Below, one piece after another: positions 61,991-64,000 of a stretch of DNA of 64,000 bases. Origin of the DNA: Alloactinosynnema sp. L-07. Lineage in GTDB: Bacteria; Actinomycetota; Actinomycetes; Mycobacteriales; Pseudonocardiaceae. The position numbers and the translations under genes were made by a program. The notes under the pieces were generated by a model. That model was not told the DNA's origin. It saw nothing but the letters and a program-made list of their open reading frames with translations, and did no database searches. Location of the stretch: NCBI RefSeq assembly GCF_900070365.1, contig NZ_LN850107.1, forward strand, positions 5,022,001 through 5,086,000. The letters are read 5' to 3'. The first letter of the stretch is position 1. Each line of letters starts with the position of its first letter.

Positions 61991-64000
61991 GTGGCACAAC
62001 CGACGCAGCTGAACCCGACGGAACAGGATGCCCTGGTCAAGCAGATCGGGCTGGCCCTGCTCCGAGCGGCGCCCGCCGACTGGCAGTCGATCGGCGTGGA
62101 GTACCGCGCCCTGGGCCGGTACGCCGAGGCCACCGGCAAACTGACCCGCACCGATGAGACCGTTGAGGAGATCAAGGTCTCCCCGGACATCGCCGTGCTC
62201 TTCGCCAGGCTGCGCGCCGGGATGTACCGGGAGGGCCGCGGCACCTGGTACAACGCCCGCTACCAGCTGGACCAGCCGTCGGCCTACAACCTCGAATACG
62301 ACCGCGAGGAACCGCGGTGGGTCAACCCGCCGCCGCCCCCGGCCTACGCTGATGATCTTCGCACGTTCCCCCGCGAGGAACAGAACGTGCCCGACTGGCT
62401 GCTGCGCAGGATGGCCGGACTCAAGCCCCCGTTCCGCGTCGCCCGGATCTTCGACGGGGCGGGCCCGAGCGGTCGGCCCATGGTGAACCGGCCGCCGATC
62501 GAGGACGCCGAAGAAGTGCTGCGCTACCTCGACAGCGCCCCCCTCGCCCTGCCGCAGCGCGGCTTCGACAAGGACTACCTGGACGACGAGGGCAGGCAGG
62601 CGGTCCCGGTCGCGTTCCACACCGACGGCACGTGGATCTGGCCCGCCGCGGTCAACTACTACCTGCGAGTCCACGGCATTCCCCCGGAACTTGAGCTCCA
62701 GGACCACATCCGGCGGGCGGGCGGTGCCCCAGATGTGGACGAAGCCACCCGAACCGCCGCAGCGAGTTTCCTGACCCGCGGCGGTCCTCGTCGCCCGAAC
62801 GGGGCCGCACGGCCCGCGGAGGCCGCTCGACCGGCCCGGCCGGACGCCGAACCTGGACGGGGCGGGGACGCGGTCAAGCCGGACACGGGTCGCCCGGCGG
62901 ACGCAGGCAGGCCTGGTGACGCGGATCGCTCGGCTGATGCCGGCGGCCCGGCCGAGGGCGGGCGTCCCGCCGACGCGGGCCGACCCAGCGACGCGGGTCG
63001 TCCAGTCGACACGGGTCGCGGCGCTGACATTGGCCGCTCGGCGGATGCGGGTCGTCCGGCCGAAGCGGGCCGTCCAGTTCAGGCAGGCCGTCCAGTTGAG
63101 GCAGGCCGTCCAGTTGAGGCAGGTCGTTCCGGCGATGAGGGGCGTCCGGCTGAGGCGGGTCGTCGGGAGGCGAGCGAAGCCGTTGGCGCCGATGCGGGCC
63201 ACTCGGTTGACGCAGGCCGGTCCGCGGACGCGGGCAGGCCGGTTGGCGGACGTCCAGCGGATGTGCAGGCAGCTGGGCTTGTCCCTGGGGGCGCGGACCG
63301 TCCCGTGAACCTGTTCACCCCTGTCCGCCCGGCCGAACCCGACTTCGGCGCAGGCAGGCACGGAGGCTTTCCCGGAAGGCCCACCGGCACCGCGCAGCCG
63401 AGCGATGGCGCCCAAGCGGGCTTCGCCCCCACCGACGAACAGACAGCGAGCCGGCCGTTCCCACAGACCGGACCAGGCACGGCAGGTCAAACGGCCTCCA
63501 CCCCACGACCGCCGATCATGGGTCCGGACGGTCCCGTGCCACCCATCCCGGTGCAGGCGGGCTACGCCATGCTCCACAAGGACCGCCAGAAGCTCACCGC
63601 CGATCAGCCGGGCACGCCGCCCGACGCCGAGTCCACCTCCCCGGCAGGCGAACACCCCAGCAGGCCCGCCGAGCCGGACTCAGCCACCGACGCGGCCGAT
63701 CAACTGCCCGCGCCTGCCGACTCGGCGGTCGGGCAGGACGGTGTTGACACATCGGCAGGCACGCCGGATCAGGCACCCGGCCACTGGACAGGTCCCGCGG
63801 CCGAAGTCCGACCCGCGCACCCGAGCGACGTCCGACCCGCCGACGCCGCTCGCGCCCACCACGACGGCCCGCCCGCAGGCGCGGACCAAGGTCCAAGCCA
63901 TGACACAACCTTCGCCACCAGTGAAGACCCGCGTGGCGACCGATCGTTTGCAGGCACCGAACGCCCGACCGACCAGTCCGTCGCCACCACCGAAGATCCG
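61991..64000 (+). CDS. polymorphic-toxin-like protein (TNT-type architecture), 3' end outside window
   Basis: The frame is open for 670 codons from GTG 61991 to the window edge without a stop. Residues 1-110 resemble a YezG/DUF600-like unit (ALLRAAPADWQSIGVEYRAL, GTWYNARYQLDQPSAYNLEY). A second unit ends with DGTWIWPAAVNYYLRVHGIP (about 216-235), seen in actinobacterial TNT/polymorphic toxins. From about 296 to 425 there are some 20 imperfect hexapeptides of consensus (A/V)(D/E)AGRP, then a long disordered Pro/Ala/Gly region. The toxin domain itself must lie beyond 64000. No Sec signal. Assignment is by architecture. Confidence 0.7.
   Translation, partial: MAQPTQLNPTEQDALVKQIGLALLRAAPADWQSIGVEYRALGRYAEATGKLTRTDETVEEIKVSPDIAVLFARLRAGMYREGRGTWYNARYQLDQPSAYNLEYDREEPRWVNPPPPPAYADDLRTFPREEQNVPDWLLRRMAGLKPPFRVARIFDGAGPSGRPMVNRPPIEDAEEVLRYLDSAPLALPQRGFDKDYLDDEGRQAVPVAFHTDGTWIWPAAVNYYLRVHGIPPELELQDHIRRAGGAPDVDEATRTAAASFLTRGGPRRPNGAARPAEAARPARPDAEPGRGGDAVKPDTGRPADAGRPGDADRSADAGGPAEGGRPADAGRPSDAGRPVDTGRGADIGRSADAGRPAEAGRPVQAGRPVEAGRPVEAGRSGDEGRPAEAGRREASEAVGADAGHSVDAGRSADAGRPVGGRPADVQAAGLVPGGADRPVNLFTPVRPAEPDFGAGRHGGFPGRPTGTAQPSDGAQAGFAPTDEQTASRPFPQTGPGTAGQTASTPRPPIMGPDGPVPPIPVQAGYAMLHKDRQKLTADQPGTPPDAESTSPAGEHPSRPAEPDSATDAADQLPAPADSAVGQDGVDTSAGTPDQAPGHWTGPAAEVRPAHPSDVRPADAARAHHDGPPAGADQGPSHDTTFATSEDPRGDRSFAGTERPTDQSVATTEDP

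Noticed and set aside
62880..63270. CRISPR-like or satellite DNA from the regular repeats
   Set aside because: The periodicity is 18 nt and in frame, encoding hexapeptides; there are no spacers or cas genes.
61937..63655. 572-codon leftward ORF opposite the large toxin-like gene
   Set aside because: Its repeats are the antisense reading of the AGRP hexapeptides; the + strand has the ribosome site, folded N-terminal domains and open frame to the window end.

Overview
This is high-GC actinobacterial chromosome. The small regulators (DUF397 and XRE/DUF5753 proteins), the SsgA-like sporulation/division protein, the GTG/TTG starts and the Ser/Thr kinase point to a filamentous member, most likely Pseudonocardiales (inference from gene content and codon bias; no rRNA is present to confirm it). 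The housekeeping backbone follows, from memory, the order of Mycobacterium tuberculosis Rv3309c-Rv3356c: upp, an Rv3311-like protein, add, deoA, cdd, sdhCDAB, a dacB-type DD-carboxypeptidase, a YihY/BrkB protein, trpS, icd, DUF3017 and folD. Species-specific cassettes are inserted between these anchors.

Region 1-10.2 kb: the tail of a TetR regulator, a fic remnant with an internal deletion, upp, a coupled membrane stub plus bifunctional polysaccharide deacetylase/glycosyltransferase, a methyltransferase, a DUF1707 protein, a TetR/membrane-protein divergon with a clear operator, and the deoC-ALDH-degenerate ALDH operon. 10.2-15.3 kb: a Fic toxin with a Panacea-VbhA-like fused antitoxin, then a type VII-secretion-flavoured cluster (small helical protein, NlpC/P60 hydrolase with a polyglycine linker, two YbaB-like proteins) and the Rv3311-like protein. 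15.3-21 kb: a zinc-ribbon protein with repeated operator-like sites, add, a hendecad-rich coiled-coil protein, then a compositionally odd 2.3-kb stretch holding a two-TM protein and a ribbon-helix-helix protein. 21-27 kb: an MFS exporter/TetR pair with tandem operators, deoA, a lipoprotein, a DUF397/XRE pair and two small ORFs.

Region 27-36 kb is the metabolic core. cdd and a BmpA/NupOPQ-type nucleoside ABC importer form one leftward operon and sdhCDAB runs rightward. With upp, deoC, add and deoA, the window encodes nucleoside uptake, deamination, phosphorolysis and deoxyribose-phosphate cleavage, feeding acetaldehyde (probably oxidised by the adjacent ALDH) and glyceraldehyde-3-phosphate into central metabolism beside succinate dehydrogenase, isocitrate dehydrogenase and malate dehydrogenase. 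36-53 kb carries lipoproteins, an Eis-like GNAT, dacB, YihY, trpS, a secreted subtilase, xth, icd, RimJ-like GNAT and a VapBC-like toxin-antitoxin pair. 53-64 kb carries a PknB-type kinase, DUF1918, an SsgA-like protein, a stand-alone papain-fold Tox-PL-like protein, mdh, folD, a DMT transporter, a TrmB/LuxR-type regulator and the open 5' two kilobases of a large polymorphic-toxin-like protein that runs off the end.

The most unusual signal is a pair of intergenic elements, each exactly 167 bp, at 45475-45641 and 54752-54918. They are bounded by CTAG, their 24-nt end stems differ in sequence but stay complementary within each copy, and an inner hairpin has covarying base pairs around a 26-nt loop that is identical in both. 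No annotated family that I recognise explains them. A second, unrelated 139-bp palindrome (31-bp perfect arms) lies at 47151-47289.
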